DNA from: Geothrix oryzisoli
GTDB lineage: Bacteria; Acidobacteriota; Holophagae; Holophagales; Holophagaceae
NCBI RefSeq assembly: GCF_022808865.1
Contig: NZ_JAKZLB010000004.1
Span: forward strand, 310,001 to 374,000
DNA length: 64,000 nt
Direction: 5' to 3'
Within the stretch, counting starts at the first letter, position 1, and each line of letters opens with the position of its first letter. The notes beneath the pieces were generated by a model. It was not told where the DNA came from and did no database searches. It worked only from the letters and a program-made list of their open reading frames with translations. This document shows, piece by piece, positions 17,359-27,999 of this stretch. The position numbers and the translations under genes are program-made.

Positions 17359-20300
17359 CTAGCCGAGCGAAGCCCACTCCGCCAGCACCCGCTGGGCCTG
17401 GAGCACCGGGCCGTCCTGGGCGCCCAGCAGGGGCAGGCGCACCGCGCCGTCGGGGCTGAGGGAGGCGCCCTTCTGGGCGCCCACCCAGGCCAGGAGCTTC
17501 GCGGGGTCCACGGAAGTCTGGGGGCTGAGGCGCAGCTTGAGCTGGCCCTTGTCCACGGCCACTTCGGAGACCGCCAAAGCCTGGGCCCGCAGCTTCACCT
17601 TGAGCACCTCGAAGAAGCGCTGGGTGTCCGCGTCGTCTTCGGGCACATGGCCGAAGCGATCCTCCAAGTCCAGGCGGTACAGTTCCAGGTCCTTCTCCTC
17701 GCGCAGCCGCGAGAGGCGCTTGTAGGCCACCAGCCGCTCGGCGGCCTGGTCGATCCAGCGGCGGCTGAGCTGGGCGCCCGGCGCCAGGCCGTCCACCTTG
17801 ACTTCGAAGGCGGTGCTGGGCTGGCCCTGCAGCTCCTGGAGCGTCTCCTCCAGCAGCTTCACGTAGAGTTCGAAGCCGATGTCGTGGATGTGGCCGGACT
17901 GCTCGCCGCCCAGCAGGTTGCCTGCGCCGCGCAGCTCCAGGTCCATGGCCGCCACGCGGAAGCCGGAGCCCAGTTCCGAGAAATCCTCGAGGGCCTGGAG
18001 GCGCTTGCGGGCGTCTTCGCTGATCTCGTGCTTGGGCGGGATCATCAGGTAGGCGTAGGCCGGCACGTCGCTGCGGCCCACACGCCCCCGCAGCTGGTAG
18101 AGCTGACTCAGACCGAAGGCGTCGGCCCGGTGGACGATGAGCGTGTTGGCATTGGGCACGTCGAGCCCGTTCTCCACGATGGTGGTCGCCACCAGCACGT
18201 CGATGCGGCCCTCCATGAAGCCGAGCATCACCTGCTCCAGCCCCTCGTCCGTCAGCTGGCCGTGGCCCACGCCCACCCGGGCGTCCGGCACCAGCTCCCG
18301 CACCCGGGCAGCGATGGAGACGATGGACTCCACCCGGTTGTGCACCAGATAGACCTGGCCGCCGCGGCGCAGCTCGAACTGGATGGCCGTCTGCACCAGC
18401 TCGTCGCTCCAGGGAGCCACCACGGTCTCGATGGCCAGGCGGTCCTTGGGGGGCGTCTCGATGAGGCTGATTTCGCGGAGCCCGGTGAGGCTCATGTGCA
18501 GCGTGCGGGGAATGGGTGTGGCGGAAAGCGCCAGCTGGTCCACGTTGAGGCGGAGCTTCTTCAGCTTCTCCTTGTGGCCCACGCCGAAGCGTTGCTCCTC
18601 GTCGATCACCACCAGGCCCAGGTCCGCGAACTTCACGCGGGCACCCAGCAGCTGGTGGGTGCCGATGACGATCTCCACCTTGCCGTCGGCCACCTCCTGG
18701 AGGATGCGCTTCTGCTCGGCGGGATCGACGAAGCGGTTCAGCATCTCGATGCGGATGGGGAAGCCCGCGAAGCGCTCCTGGAAGGTCCGGAAATGCTGGA
18801 AGCAGAGCACGGTCGTGGGGCAGAGCACGGCCACCTGGCGGCCTTCCAGCGCCACCTTGGCGGCGGCGCGCATGGCCACCTCCGTCTTGCCGAAGCCCAC
18901 GTCGCCCACCAGCAGCCGGTCCATGGGGCGCGGCGACTCCAGGTCCGCCTTCACGGCCTCGATGGCCTCGATCTGGTCCGGTGTGGGGGTGAAGGGGAAG
19001 CTGGCATCGAAGGCGGCCATGTCCGGCCCGTCCGGCGGGTAGGCATGGCCCTTCTCCAGCTTGCGCTGGGCGTAGAGCTTCAGCAGCTCGTCGGCCATGT
19101 CCCGGATGGCCTTCTTGGCCTTGCGCTTGACCTTGGCCCAGGAGGCGCCGCCCAGCTTGTCCAGGGGCGGCAGGTGACCCTCCGCACCGGTGTAGCGCTG
19201 GACGAGGTCCGCCCGCTCCAGGCTCACGTTGAGCTGGCCGCCGTCGGCGTAGCGCAGCTGGAGCACCTCCTGCTCCTCGCCGCCCACGGTGAGGGTGGCG
19301 AAGCCCACGAACTCGCCGATGCCGTGGTCCAGGTGCACCACGCGGTCGCCGGGCTTCAGGTCCCGCAGGTCCGACAGGAAGGCTGCGCTGCGGGATTTCT
19401 TGGGCGCCGCCTGGATGGCCTTGCGGCCGAAGATCTCGCGCTCGGTGAAGACGACGAGGCCCGGCTCCTTGAGATGGACGCCGGCGCTCAGGGACAGCTG
19501 GATGGCGCGGCAGCCCGTTTCCGTGCCATAGGCCTGGGGCAGGTCGTAGTCGCGGAGGAACTCCGCGAAGCGGCCCTTCATGCCGGGGGTTGAGCCTGCG
19601 AGGAACACCCGGTGACCCGTGAGCGCCAGCTCCTGCACGTGCGTGGCGAGGTCGAGGAGCCGGCCCTGGAATTCCCGCAGGGGCAGGGCCGCCAGGGGGA
19701 CCGTGGCCTCGCTCTGCCATTCCGTGAGGTGGAGGGTGGGGCGGCTGGGGTCCGTGGGCAGGAAGCGATCCTCGAAGTCGGGACACACCACCCCGCCGCG
19801 GCGGAGGGTCGCCAGGCCCTCCTCGATGCGGGCCCGCTCGGCCTCTCGCAGCGCCTCCTCCCAGGCCCCGTCCAGGCGCACCCGCAGGCAGGGGGGCACC
19901 CAGTGGATCAGCTGGCCCTTCGGCTGGGCCAGCAGGGGATGGAACAGCTCCTCACCGGGGAAGTGCCCGTGCGTGGCCAGCCGGGCCCGGCGGAAGGCCT
20001 GGTCGTCCTCCGGCTCCAGGGTGCGGTCGGCGCGGGAAGCCACCGCATCCAGCAGGGCCTGGCCATCGCCCCGCTCGCCCTCGAAGCGGGGATAGAGCGT
20101 GAGCGATTCCAGGGCCTCGCCCGTGCGGCGCTGGGTGTCGGGATCGAAGGGCGACAGGCGCTCCAGCTCGTCGCCGAAGGTCTCCAGGCGCAGGGGCTGG
20201 TCCAGGTGGTCGGGCCAGAGATCCACCACCATGCCGCGGGAGCTGAACTCCCCCGGCGCCGCGGCCATCTCCGTGCGCCGGTAGCCCAGGGCCACCAGGG

Positions 20301-20769
20301 TCTCCAGCAGCAGCTCCCGGGGCACCTCGGCACCCACGCGCAGCTCCAGCTTCTGCTTCTGGAACCAGGTGGGATGGGGCAGCCGCTCGCAGGCGGCCAG
20401 GGGCCCCGTCACCAGCACCTGGACGCGGCGTTCCAGCAGCCCCACCAGGGTGGAGAGCCGGTCCCGCAGCACCATGCCCGGCGGGCTGCTCTCGCCTCCG
20501 GCGTAGGCCGCGAAGCCGGGGAAATGAGCCACGCCCGCCCCGGGGAGCAGGGCCTGGAGATCCTGGGCCAGGGTGCGGGCCTCGGCCTCCGAGGGGGCGT
20601 CCACCCAAAGCGACTGGACGCGGCCTTCGCGCGTGATCCAGCGGGCCAGCACCAGCGCCAGCGCCGGCGGGGAGGTCCAGCGGAGGCGCGCTCCGGAGGC
20701 GATGAGGACCTCGGCGGGGGCCTCGGCGAGGCGCAGCAGATCCTTCAGGTCGGGGCTGACAACATTCAT
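17359..20769 (-). CDS. mfd: Transcription-repair coupling factor
   Basis: Mfd is the ATP-driven translocase that removes RNA polymerase stalled at DNA damage and recruits UvrA. The 1136-residue product has the UvrB-like N-terminal region, the RNA-polymerase-interacting CarD-like domain (GDRVVHLDHGIGEFVGF), then the RecG-like motor with Walker A GDVGFGKTEVA, the DEEQRFG box, SATPIPRTLHMSL and the helicase motif QLRGRVGRSD, and finally the TRCF C-terminal domain. Length and order are as in typical Mfd. Nothing looks damaged. The ribosome binding site is weak. It lies downstream of the nitroreductase on the same strand, with 43 bases between. Confidence 0.96.
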   Translation of the reverse strand: MNVVSPDLKDLLRLAEAPAEVLIASGARLRWTSPPALALVLARWITREGRVQSLWVDAPSEAEARTLAQDLQALLPGAGVAHFPGFAAYAGGESSPPGMVLRDRLSTLVGLLERRVQVLVTGPLAACERLPHPTWFQKQKLELRVGAEVPRELLLETLVALGYRRTEMAAAPGEFSSRGMVVDLWPDHLDQPLRLETFGDELERLSPFDPDTQRRTGEALESLTLYPRFEGERGDGQALLDAVASRADRTLEPEDDQAFRRARLATHGHFPGEELFHPLLAQPKGQLIHWVPPCLRVRLDGAWEEALREAERARIEEGLATLRRGGVVCPDFEDRFLPTDPSRPTLHLTEWQSEATVPLAALPLREFQGRLLDLATHVQELALTGHRVFLAGSTPGMKGRFAEFLRDYDLPQAYGTETGCRAIQLSLSAGVHLKEPGLVVFTEREIFGRKAIQAAPKKSRSAAFLSDLRDLKPGDRVVHLDHGIGEFVGFATLTVGGEEQEVLQLRYADGGQLNVSLERADLVQRYTGAEGHLPPLDKLGGASWAKVKRKAKKAIRDMADELLKLYAQRKLEKGHAYPPDGPDMAAFDASFPFTPTPDQIEAIEAVKADLESPRPMDRLLVGDVGFGKTEVAMRAAAKVALEGRQVAVLCPTTVLCFQHFRTFQERFAGFPIRIEMLNRFVDPAEQKRILQEVADGKVEIVIGTHQLLGARVKFADLGLVVIDEEQRFGVGHKEKLKKLRLNVDQLALSATPIPRTLHMSLTGLREISLIETPPKDRLAIETVVAPWSDELVQTAIQFELRRGGQVYLVHNRVESIVSIAARVRELVPDARVGVGHGQLTDEGLEQVMLGFMEGRIDVLVATTIVENGLDVPNANTLIVHRADAFGLSQLYQLRGRVGRSDVPAYAYLMIPPKHEISEDARKRLQALEDFSELGSGFRVAAMDLELRGAGNLLGGEQSGHIHDIGFELYVKLLEETLQELQGQPSTAFEVKVDGLAPGAQLSRRWIDQAAERLVAYKRLSRLREEKDLELYRLDLEDRFGHVPEDDADTQRFFEVLKVKLRAQALAVSEVAVDKGQLKLRLSPQTSVDPAKLLAWVGAQKGASLSPDGAVRLPLLGAQDGPVLQAQRVLAEWASLG

Positions 20770-20812
20770 GGCGTTCTTCAGAGTGCCTGAAGCGGGGCCC
20801 GGAGACGAGCGC

Positions 20813-21517
20813 TCAGATTTCCCGGATCATCCAGTCCCGCGGCATGAGCACCCGGTCCCACCACACGCCCTTCTCGCTGCGCTTCCCCACGGCCAGGAAC
20901 ATGTTCACCTCGGCGCCCCGGGGCAGGCCCAGCAGGGCCTTGGCCCGCCAGGGGTCGAAGCCCTCCATGGGGCAGCTGTCGAAGCCTTCGGCCCGGAGGG
21001 CCAGCATGAAGGTGGCGGCGGCCAGGGCCGTGCTCTTGTGGGCCATGATGCGGACATCCTCCCGCGCCATGAGGTTCGGCGTGGGCTTGAACAGGGAGGT
21101 GATCCGGCTGAAGGCCCGCTTCAGCGGCCCCAGCACGCCGAAGGGCCCGGCGGTGTAGATCACGGGGATGATGCGCCGGTAGTAGGACACCTGGCTTGGG
21201 CGGAGAGGCCCCCGGCTGGCAAAGACGCGCAAAATTTCGTCCCGATTCCGCCGCCAGGTGTCGCGGTGGGTGACCAGGGCGATGAGCACGGGCGCGGTCT
21301 TGGCCGGCAGCTGGTCCAGGCAGGCGGCGTTGGCCGCCTGCCGGACCCGAGGATCCCGGATGATCACGAACTCCCAGGGCTGGAGGTTGCTGGAGCTGGG
21401 CGCGAGCCGGGCGGCGTCGAGGCAGCGGTCCAGCACCTCCTGGGGCACCGGGTCGGGAAGAAAATCCCGCACCGTGCGCCGGGCCTCCACCGCCGCGTAG
21501 AACGGCGGCTCAGGCAT
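20813..21517 (-). CDS. Nitroreductase family protein
   Basis: This 234-residue flavin enzyme of the nitroreductase family uses FMN and NAD(P)H to reduce nitro or quinone compounds. The FMN-phosphate motif ARRTVRDF (residues 11-18) and the APSSSNLQPWEFVII stretch (about 39-53) are both clear, and the C-terminal GLPRGAEVNMFLAVG region closes the fold. An insertion around residues 95-130 makes it slightly longer than minimal members. The ATG at 21517 lies inside the end of the RND permease gene (8-base overlap), so translation is coupled to the efflux operon; detoxification alongside efflux is plausible. Confidence 0.87.
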   Translation of the reverse strand: MPEPPFYAAVEARRTVRDFLPDPVPQEVLDRCLDAARLAPSSSNLQPWEFVIIRDPRVRQAANAACLDQLPAKTAPVLIALVTHRDTWRRNRDEILRVFASRGPLRPSQVSYYRRIIPVIYTAGPFGVLGPLKRAFSRITSLFKPTPNLMAREDVRIMAHKSTALAAATFMLALRAEGFDSCPMEGFDPWRAKALLGLPRGAEVNMFLAVGKRSEKGVWWDRVLMPRDWMIREI

Positions 21518-24500
21518 CGGGCGCCTCCGCCAGCGGGCGGATGGCCTCGGGCTCCGATTCCGTGCGCCCCAGTCGCCGCCGGATCCAGGCCCAGACTTTG
21601 GCCAGGGTGAAGTCTTCGATGATCTCGAAGAACACCGGCACCACGATGAGCGTGAGCAGGGTCGAGGTGATGAGGCCGCCCACCACGGCGCGGGCCATGG
21701 GAGCGCGCATCTCGGCCCCGGCACCCAGCGCCAGGAAGAGCGGGAGCATGCCCCCGATCATGGCGAAGCTGGTCATGAGGATGGGCCGCAGCCGCACGGT
21801 GCCCGCCCGGATGATGGCCTGCCGGCGGGAAATGCCCTCCTCGCGCTCCAGGTGCAGGGCGTGGTCCACCAGCAGGATGGCGTTCTTCGTCACCAGGCCC
21901 ATCAGCAGGATCATGCCGATGCTCGTCATCATGGACATGGAATCGCCGGTCACCAGCAGCATCAGCACCATGCCCACCATGGACAGCGGCAGGCTGGCCA
22001 TGATGGCGACGGGCAGCTTGAAGCTCTCGAACTGGCTGGCGAGCACGAAGTAGATGAAGAAGACGGCCAGCAGGAGCGAGGTGCCCATGTAGCCCGCCGT
22101 CTCCTTGCTGTCCCGGGTCTGCCCCAGGAACTCCACGCGGACGCCTTCGGGCAGCTGGCCGCCGGCCTTCAGCTCGGCCACCTTCTTCGCCGCACCCGCG
22201 CTGACCTCGCCCAAGGTGGAGCCGTCGAAGTTGGCGTCCACCTCCACCTCCTCCATCAGGTCGTGGCGCTGGAGCTTGGCGGGGGCGATGCCCTCCTCGA
22301 AGCGCACCACCTGATTGAGGCGGACCAGCGGATGCTTGCCCCCGCCGAGATCCTTGGTGCTCTGCACGGTCATGTTGGCCAGCTGCGCCGTGAAGCGGCG
22401 CTCCTGGTCGGCGAGCCGGACGCGCACATCGCGCTGCTCGCCCTTCTCGTCCTCGTACTTCGCGACCTTCTCGCCGTCCACCAGGGGGCGGACCATCTGG
22501 GAGACCAGGGCCGGGCTCACACCCAGGTCCGAGGCGGCCTTGCGATCCACCACGAGGCGCAGCTCGGGCTTCCCGCTGTCCAGGCTGGTGGTGACGTCCA
22601 CGGCGCCGGGCACGCTGCGCAGAGCTTCCTTCACGAGGGGCACCGCCTGGATGACCGCATCCCGGTCCGGGGCCTGCACGGCCACCATGATGGGGAAGGT
22701 GGTGCCCCAGTCGTTGGCGGTGCCGATGGCCGCGTCCACACCGGGCACTGAGCGGAAGGCCTCCCGGATCTGCCGGCGGATCACCACATGGTTCGGCCGG
22801 TGGCCATTCTTCAGCTTCACGTAGATCCCGCCGGAATCCACGGTGCCGTTCAGGCCCGTGCCGATGGTGGTGTAGGCAAAGTCCACGCCGGGCACGGCCT
22901 GGATGGCCTTCTCCAGGGCCAGGGCCTTCTCGCGGGTGGCCGCGAGGCTGGAGCCGGGTTCCGCCTTGAAGGTGGCCTGGAGATCGCCGCGGTCGTAGTC
23001 GGGCATAAAGTTATTGCCCAGAAGGCCCGAGAGCATCATGGCCAGCACGAAGCTGCCGCCCCCCGCGAGCATCACCGTCCAGCGATGGCGCATGGCCCAT
23101 TCGATGGCCGACTTGTAGAGGAGCTCCCATCGGTCCAGCATGCGGCCGAAGGCTTCCACCGCCCGCATGATGGGATTCCGGCCCTGGTAGTGCACATGTC
23201 CGTCGGCGCTCTTCTCGTGCTCGGGATCCGGCCAGACGGCGCTGAGCATGGGATCCAGCGTGAAGCTCACGAACAGCGACACGGCCACGGCGAAGGCCAC
23301 GACGATGCCGAAGGGGAAGAAGAACTTGCCCACGATGCCGCCCATGAAGGCCACGGGCACGAACACCGCCAGGATGGACATGGTGGTGGCGATGACGGCG
23401 GGGCCGATCTCCGCCGTGCCCTCCCGGGCGGCGGTGACGTGATCCTTGCCCATCTCCGCGTGCCGCGTGATGTTCTCGCGGACCACGATGGCATCGTCGA
23501 TGAGGATGCCGATGGCCAGGCTGAGGCCCATGAGCGTCATGGTGTTCAGCGTGAAGTCCAGCGCCCGCATGATGATGAACGTGGAGATCACGGACACGGG
23601 CAGGGTGAGGCTGGTGATGAGCGTGGACCGCCAGCTCTTGAGGAAGAAGAACACGATGATCACCGTGAGCAGGCCGCCCACGTAGATGGAGGTATTCACG
23701 TCGTCCACGTTGTCGATGATGAAGCGGGCGTTGTCCTTGGCGGTGGCCACCTCGACACCCTGCTGGGCCAGCTCGGGTTTCAGCTCCTCCAGGGCCTTCT
23801 CCACGGCTGTGACCATGGCCACGGTGTTGCCGCCGGTCTGCCGCTGGATCTCCAGGGCCACCACATCCTTGCCACCCAGGCGGGCCAGGCTGCGTTTCTC
23901 CTTGATGCCGTCCACCACCGTGGCCACTTCCCGCAGCTCGATGGGGCGGCCTTCCTTGTTGCCCACGACCACATGGTCGAAGTCGGCCACGGACTTGGCC
24001 TTGGCGTCCACCTTCACGGACATCTCGCGGCTGCCCTGGAGCAGGTTGCCGCTGGGGATGGCCATGGTGTCGCCGCCCAGGGCGTTCTTCACGGCCTGGA
24101 GGGCGAGTCCCTGGGACTCCAGCTTCTGCGGATCGACCTGGATGAGGATCTCGCGGGTGCTGCCGCCCACAGGATCCACCTTGCCCACGCCAGGGATGTT
24201 CTCGATGCGGCGCTTGAGGAAGTCCTCGGCGATGCGGGTCAGCTCCCGGTCGTCCATGCCCGGATGCTTGGCGTCCGGCTTCACCACCAGGGAGAGCACC
24301 GGCAGCTGGGCCGGATCGAACTTGGAGATGACGGGCTCCTCGATGTTGCTGGGCAGGTCGCGCCGGATCTGGCCGATCTTGGTCCGCACATCGTTGAGGG
24401 CGTTGTCCACGTTGCGGCCCAGGTGGAACTGGATCACCAGCGTGCCCAGGCCCTCCTGGCTGGTGGAGCTGATCTCCTTGATCTTCTCGATGGGGTTGAC

Positions 24501-24710
24501 GGCCTCCTCGATCTTCCGGACGACGTCCTGCTTGACCGACTCAGGGCTGGCGCCGGGATAGACGACGGAGACGGTGACCGTGGGGATGTCGGTGTTGGGG
24601 TACTGGTCGATGCCCAGCGTCTTCACGGAGAAGAGGCCCAGCACCACCAGCGCCAGCATGATGCAGACCGTGAAGACGGGCCTGCGGATGGAGAAATCGG
24701 ACAGGAACAT
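21510..24710 (-). CDS. RND efflux transporter permease (HAE1/AcrB type)
   Basis: The 1066-residue inner-membrane pump is driven by the proton gradient and exports drugs or other hydrophobic compounds. It begins [24 protein letters not shown], the typical first helix. The periplasmic porter domains follow, and the second half has the conserved [14 protein letters not shown] motif near the C-terminus. Length and twofold repeat are complete. It forms an operon with the adaptor protein 3 bases upstream, a TolC-type channel and a TetR regulator, and overlaps the nitroreductase gene downstream. The substrate is unknown. Confidence 0.94.
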   Translation of the reverse strand: MFLSDFSIRRPVFTVCIMLALVVLGLFSVKTLGIDQYPNTDIPTVTVSVVYPGASPESVKQDVVRKIEEAVNPIEKIKEISSTSQEGLGTLVIQFHLGRNVDNALNDVRTKIGQIRRDLPSNIEEPVISKFDPAQLPVLSLVVKPDAKHPGMDDRELTRIAEDFLKRRIENIPGVGKVDPVGGSTREILIQVDPQKLESQGLALQAVKNALGGDTMAIPSGNLLQGSREMSVKVDAKAKSVADFDHVVVGNKEGRPIELREVATVVDGIKEKRSLARLGGKDVVALEIQRQTGGNTVAMVTAVEKALEELKPELAQQGVEVATAKDNARFIIDNVDDVNTSIYVGGLLTVIIVFFFLKSWRSTLITSLTLPVSVISTFIIMRALDFTLNTMTLMGLSLAIGILIDDAIVVRENITRHAEMGKDHVTAAREGTAEIGPAVIATTMSILAVFVPVAFMGGIVGKFFFPFGIVVAFAVAVSLFVSFTLDPMLSAVWPDPEHEKSADGHVHYQGRNPIMRAVEAFGRMLDRWELLYKSAIEWAMRHRWTVMLAGGGSFVLAMMLSGLLGNNFMPDYDRGDLQATFKAEPGSSLAATREKALALEKAIQAVPGVDFAYTTIGTGLNGTVDSGGIYVKLKNGHRPNHVVIRRQIREAFRSVPGVDAAIGTANDWGTTFPIMVAVQAPDRDAVIQAVPLVKEALRSVPGAVDVTTSLDSGKPELRLVVDRKAASDLGVSPALVSQMVRPLVDGEKVAKYEDEKGEQRDVRVRLADQERRFTAQLANMTVQSTKDLGGGKHPLVRLNQVVRFEEGIAPAKLQRHDLMEEVEVDANFDGSTLGEVSAGAAKKVAELKAGGQLPEGVRVEFLGQTRDSKETAGYMGTSLLLAVFFIYFVLASQFESFKLPVAIMASLPLSMVGMVLMLLVTGDSMSMMTSIGMILLMGLVTKNAILLVDHALHLEREEGISRRQAIIRAGTVRLRPILMTSFAMIGGMLPLFLALGAGAEMRAPMARAVVGGLITSTLLTLIVVPVFFEIIEDFTLAKVWAWIRRRLGRTESEPEAIRPLAEAPDA

Positions 24711-24713
24711 GGG

Positions 24714-25859
24714 TCACTTCCCTCCTGCGGCGGAGCCGCCATTCGCGCTGGTCGGGGCGGCGCCGCTGATCACGCGCAGGCGGCTGCCTTCGCTCAAGAG
24801 GTCCTTGCCGCTATCGACGACCTGGGCGCCGAGGCCCAGCCCGCTCACCGGGCGGTAGCCGTCCTGTTCCGGCCCCAGCACCACCTTGTGGCGCCGGGCA
24901 ATGTCCTGCTCAGCGACATAGACCTCCGCATCGCGATCCTGAGCCTTCACCAGGGTGGCCGGCAGGGCCGGCGCCTTGGTCTCCCCTTCACCGAGGATGA
25001 CGCCTTCCACGAAGAGGCCGCCCTTCAGCATCCCGTCCGGGTTCGGAACCTCCACGCGGACCCGCAGGGTGCGGCCGTCCTGGGAGAGGCTGGGGCTCAC
25101 CTGGGCCACGCGGCCCTCCACGAGCCTGTCCACGCCGATGCTCCGGAAGGTGGCCCGCTGGCCGACCTTCACCTGGGCCATGGCCTCGGCGGGCAGGTCC
25201 GCGCGGATCTCCAGCTTGCGGTTGTCCACGATCTCGAAGGCCGTCTGGCCGGGGTTCAGCATCTCGCCGGGCTGCACCGCGCGGCGGGCCACCTGGCCCG
25301 CGAAGGGCGCCACGAGGCGGGCCTTCCGGAGGCGCAGGCGGGCCAGGCCCAGGTTGCTCTCGGCGGCCTGGGCCGCGGCTTTGGCGGCGTTGTAGACGGT
25401 CTCGGCCTGCTGGGCGGCCTGGCGCGTGATGCTGCGCTTCTCCAGTAGGGTCACGGAGCGGTCGTTGTCGCGCTGGGCCTGGAGGGCCTGGGCCCGGGCC
25501 TGGGCCAGCTGAGCCTCGGCCGCCTGGACACCCAGTGCGTAGTCGTCCTCGTCCTGGGCGCCCAGCAGGGCGCCGGCGGCGACGGTATCCCCTTCCTGCA
25601 CGGCCACGCGCGTCACCCGGCCGGTGACCTCGGCCTTCAGCTCGGCGCGGTTCACGGCCAGCAGCGTGCCCGTGAAGGCCACGGCGGGACGGAAGCTCCG
25701 CTCCTGGACCGGCACCAGGGTGACGGCCACGGACCCTTCGGCCTTCACGGCGGCCTGGTGGTCCAGCTCGGCGTTGCGCTTGCCGCGGTGGAAGGTGGCG
25801 GCCCCGGCGATGATGGCGGCCGCGAGTCCGGTGGTGATGATGAGGGTTTTGCGGTTCAT
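24714..25859 (-). CDS. RND periplasmic adaptor (membrane fusion protein)
   Basis: The 381-residue protein starts with a signal-anchor helix (RKTLIITTGLAAAIIAGAA) and shows the MFP pattern: beta-barrel and lipoyl half-motifs (AELKAEVTGRVTRVAVQEGDTVAAGALLG, then VAPFAGQVARRAVQPGEMLNPGQ) around a long helical hairpin rich in Ala, Gln and Arg. It bridges the RND pump to the outer-membrane channel. The stop is three bases from the pump's ATG, so the two are translated together. Confidence 0.92.
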   Translation of the reverse strand: MNRKTLIITTGLAAAIIAGAATFHRGKRNAELDHQAAVKAEGSVAVTLVPVQERSFRPAVAFTGTLLAVNRAELKAEVTGRVTRVAVQEGDTVAAGALLGAQDEDDYALGVQAAEAQLAQARAQALQAQRDNDRSVTLLEKRSITRQAAQQAETVYNAAKAAAQAAESNLGLARLRLRKARLVAPFAGQVARRAVQPGEMLNPGQTAFEIVDNRKLEIRADLPAEAMAQVKVGQRATFRSIGVDRLVEGRVAQVSPSLSQDGRTLRVRVEVPNPDGMLKGGLFVEGVILGEGETKAPALPATLVKAQDRDAEVYVAEQDIARRHKVVLGPEQDGYRPVSGLGLGAQVVDSGKDLLSEGSRLRVISGAAPTSANGGSAAGGK

Positions 25860-25886
25860 GGTCGACTCCAGGAATCGTCGGGTTCG

Positions 25887-27194
25887 TTACAAAGGAGGGA
25901 GGCCCAGGGCGCGGCGCTGGTCGAAGCGGGCGGACCAGAGGCCCAGTTCCGCGCGGCGGCGCTGGCTCTCGGCCTGGCGCTCGGCGCGTTCCGCCTGGAG
26001 GAGGTCGAGGGAGGTGATGAGCCCCTGGTCGAAGGACTCGCGGCTCATGCGCAAGGCCTCCATCGTGGCGTCGTGTGCCTTGCGGGCAGCCTCGTCCAGG
26101 GCGATGGCCTTCTCGAGTTCGCGATCCGCTGTGCTCTGTTCGATGGCGATGGATCGCTCACGGTCGATGCGGGCCTGCTTCACCTGCTCGAGCTGGGCCG
26201 TGTTCTGGGCCCGCTTGCCCGAGCTGCGCAGCCCATCGAAGATGGGGAACTTCATCGTGACGCTCACCTTCCAGGTGTCGTAGGGCTCTTTCCAGAGGTT
26301 CTCGGTCTTGCCCGCCTGGTAGCCGTAGCTGGCGCTGAGGTCGAACTTCGGACGCAGGTCCGAGGTGATGATCTTCTCGTTGGCGCGGTACATGGCCTCC
26401 TGCTGCTTCAGCTGGGCCAGCTCGCTGCGCTCGGCGCCCGCGGGCCGGGCCGACGGCTCGGGACGGCTCAGGTCTGCCAGCGCCAGGGGCGTCTTCGGAT
26501 CCAGGCCCAGCTGGCCGTTCAGCACTTCCTGGGCCCGCTTCACATTGGCGTCGGCCTGGAGGGCCTCGGGAATCACCGCCAGCAGCTCGCTCTCCGCCCG
26601 CAGGCGATCCAGTTCCGTGGCCGACTGGGCTTCCAGCTTGGCCTTCACGTCCGAGACGAACTGCTCGGCGGTCTTGCGCCGGGTCTCCACGACCTCCTGC
26701 TCCGCCTGGGCCCCCAGCACCGCCAGGTAGGCCTTGGCCACCCCGTGGAGGGTGTCCAGCTCGGCCGTGCTGAAGCCGTAACCGGCCTCCTTCTCGCCCA
26801 TCTTGGCGATGTCGATGGCCGTGCCCAGCTTGCCCCAGTAGAAGAGGGGCTGGGTGAGGTTGGCCTGGCTGGTGTAGATGCTGCGGGCGCCCACCAGGGA
26901 GCTGGGCGACAGGCCGAACTGGGCCGCGCTGTCCGCGAAGCCGCTGTTGAGGATGGAGACGTCCCGCGCGCGGGTGAAGTCGCCGATGAGCGTCAGCTGC
27001 GGCAGGGCGTCGGCGCGGGTGCTGGTGATCAGCCCGCGGCGCTCATCCACGCGGGCCTTCGCCGCGCGGAGCATGGGGTTCTCATTCCGGGCCCGGGCCA
27101 GGGCGCCGGCCAGGTCCAGCGTCAGCGGGGCCTGAGGGGCGGGTGGCATGGCCGGGGCCGGGGCCTGGAGGGCGGGTGGGGCGAACAGGAGCAT
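25887..27194 (-). CDS. TolC-family outer-membrane efflux channel
   Basis: This 435-residue outer-membrane efflux protein has the twofold-repeated TolC arrangement: helical stretches starting LDLAGALARARNENPMLRAAKARVDERRG and a second copy near residues 240-290, with the closing 'FDQGLITSLDLLQAERAERQAES' motif typical of the family. A Pro/Ala-rich N-terminal segment follows a short hydrophobic leader. The start is one base after the stop of the TetR gene. It provides the exit duct for the RND pump in the same operon. Confidence 0.9.
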   Translation of the reverse strand: MLLFAPPALQAPAPAMPPAPQAPLTLDLAGALARARNENPMLRAAKARVDERRGLITSTRADALPQLTLIGDFTRARDVSILNSGFADSAAQFGLSPSSLVGARSIYTSQANLTQPLFYWGKLGTAIDIAKMGEKEAGYGFSTAELDTLHGVAKAYLAVLGAQAEQEVVETRRKTAEQFVSDVKAKLEAQSATELDRLRAESELLAVIPEALQADANVKRAQEVLNGQLGLDPKTPLALADLSRPEPSARPAGAERSELAQLKQQEAMYRANEKIITSDLRPKFDLSASYGYQAGKTENLWKEPYDTWKVSVTMKFPIFDGLRSSGKRAQNTAQLEQVKQARIDRERSIAIEQSTADRELEKAIALDEAARKAHDATMEALRMSRESFDQGLITSLDLLQAERAERQAESQRRRAELGLWSARFDQRRALGLPPL

Positions 27195-27195
27195 G

Positions 27196-27885
27196 TCAGT
27201 TCCTCGGCTCGGGAAAGGCTTCGGGGACGCCGAGTCCCCGCAGGCTGAAGTCGGTGAAGTGCCGGATGACCTCCTCGAGGTCCTCCGGGTAGTTCGGGTT
27301 CCTCCGGATGAGCCGGGCGATGCCCAGGGAGTTGCGGAAATACAGCAGCTGGCCCTGGATGCTCATGCCCATGTTCAGGAGGTCGCCCCAGGAGAGGTCG
27401 GGGCGCAGCACCTGGAGGCACTGCATCAGGTGGTCCACATGGGGCCGGATCTGCTCCATGAGCAGGCCCGAGGAGGCCGCCCGTGGCGCCTGCATCTCCC
27501 GCGCCATGAGCGCCATGGCCGCCTCCCCCAGCGGATCCTGGGGATCGAGGGGATCGCAGGCCATCAGGTCCTGCATGAAGGCCCGGATGTGGTCCTTGAG
27601 CCGCTGGATCGCATCCTTCCGGGCCTCCGGCCCTTCGAGGGGGGGGGCCGTGGCCAGCTCGGCCACGCGGCAGGCCTTGCGGGCGAAGATGTACCGGAGG
27701 GCCTCCAGGTAGAGCCCCTCCTTGCCGCTGAAGTGGTAGGTCACGAGGGCCGAGTTGGCCTTGGCCCGCAGGGCGATCTCGCGGATGCCGGCGCCGTCGA
27801 AGCCCTTCTCGGCGAAGGTCAGGATCGCGGCCTCGATCAGGCGCTGGCGCGTATCAAGAGATGCGTCGGTCGGCTGTGCGTTCAT
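27196..27885 (-). CDS. TetR-family regulator of the RND efflux operon
   Basis: The N-terminal helix-turn-helix (TRQRLIEAAILTFAEKGFDGAGIREIALRAKANSALVTYHF, residues about 10-50) is a standard TetR DNA-binding domain. The C-terminal ligand domain resembles the CecR/DUF1956 group. I use the ATG at 27885, which has GAGG four bases upstream, rather than the one at 27909. It is the first gene of its own operon (tetR, tolC, adaptor, pump, nitroreductase). Two copies of TCAAACGRTTGA in the region just upstream are the likely operators, giving autorepression. Confidence 0.9.
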   Translation of the reverse strand: MNAQPTDASLDTRQRLIEAAILTFAEKGFDGAGIREIALRAKANSALVTYHFSGKEGLYLEALRYIFARKACRVAELATAPPLEGPEARKDAIQRLKDHIRAFMQDLMACDPLDPQDPLGEAAMALMAREMQAPRAASSGLLMEQIRPHVDHLMQCLQVLRPDLSWGDLLNMGMSIQGQLLYFRNSLGIARLIRRNPNYPEDLEEVIRHFTDFSLRGLGVPEAFPEPRN

Positions 27886-27909
27886 GACCCCTCGTTTCCA
27901 AGCAACCAA

Positions 27910-27954
27910 TCAAACGGTTGAACAACAGACTTCAAGGTTTAATCAATCGTTTGA
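27910..27954. promoter_or_regulatory. Paired operator for the RND-operon TetR regulator
   Basis: Two near-palindromic 12-mers face each other: TCAAACGGTTGA at 27910-27921 and TCAATCGTTTGA at 27943-27954 (the complement of TCAAACGATTGA). Their centres are 33 bases apart, about three helical turns, so two repressor dimers could bind one face of the DNA. A possible -35 element TTGACT on the minus strand (27963-27958) overlaps this area. The position right before the TetR gene supports autoregulation; the binding itself is inferred. Confidence 0.6.
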
Positions 27955-27999
27955 GTCAGTCAAGGGGAAAATCACCCCTGAGGTGCATTGATTCATGAC

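Noticed and set aside
17258-19786. Long minus-strand frame continuing upstream of the three-repeat protein
   Set aside because: The extra sequence lies in a second frame of mfd, is Arg/Gly/Pro-rich with no family features and is a shadow of mfd in GC-rich DNA; mfd is complete in the other frame.
22788-25448. Plus-strand frame of about 890 codons
   Set aside because: Antisense to the RND pump and adaptor genes, both complete and conserved; no domain is recognisable in the antisense product.
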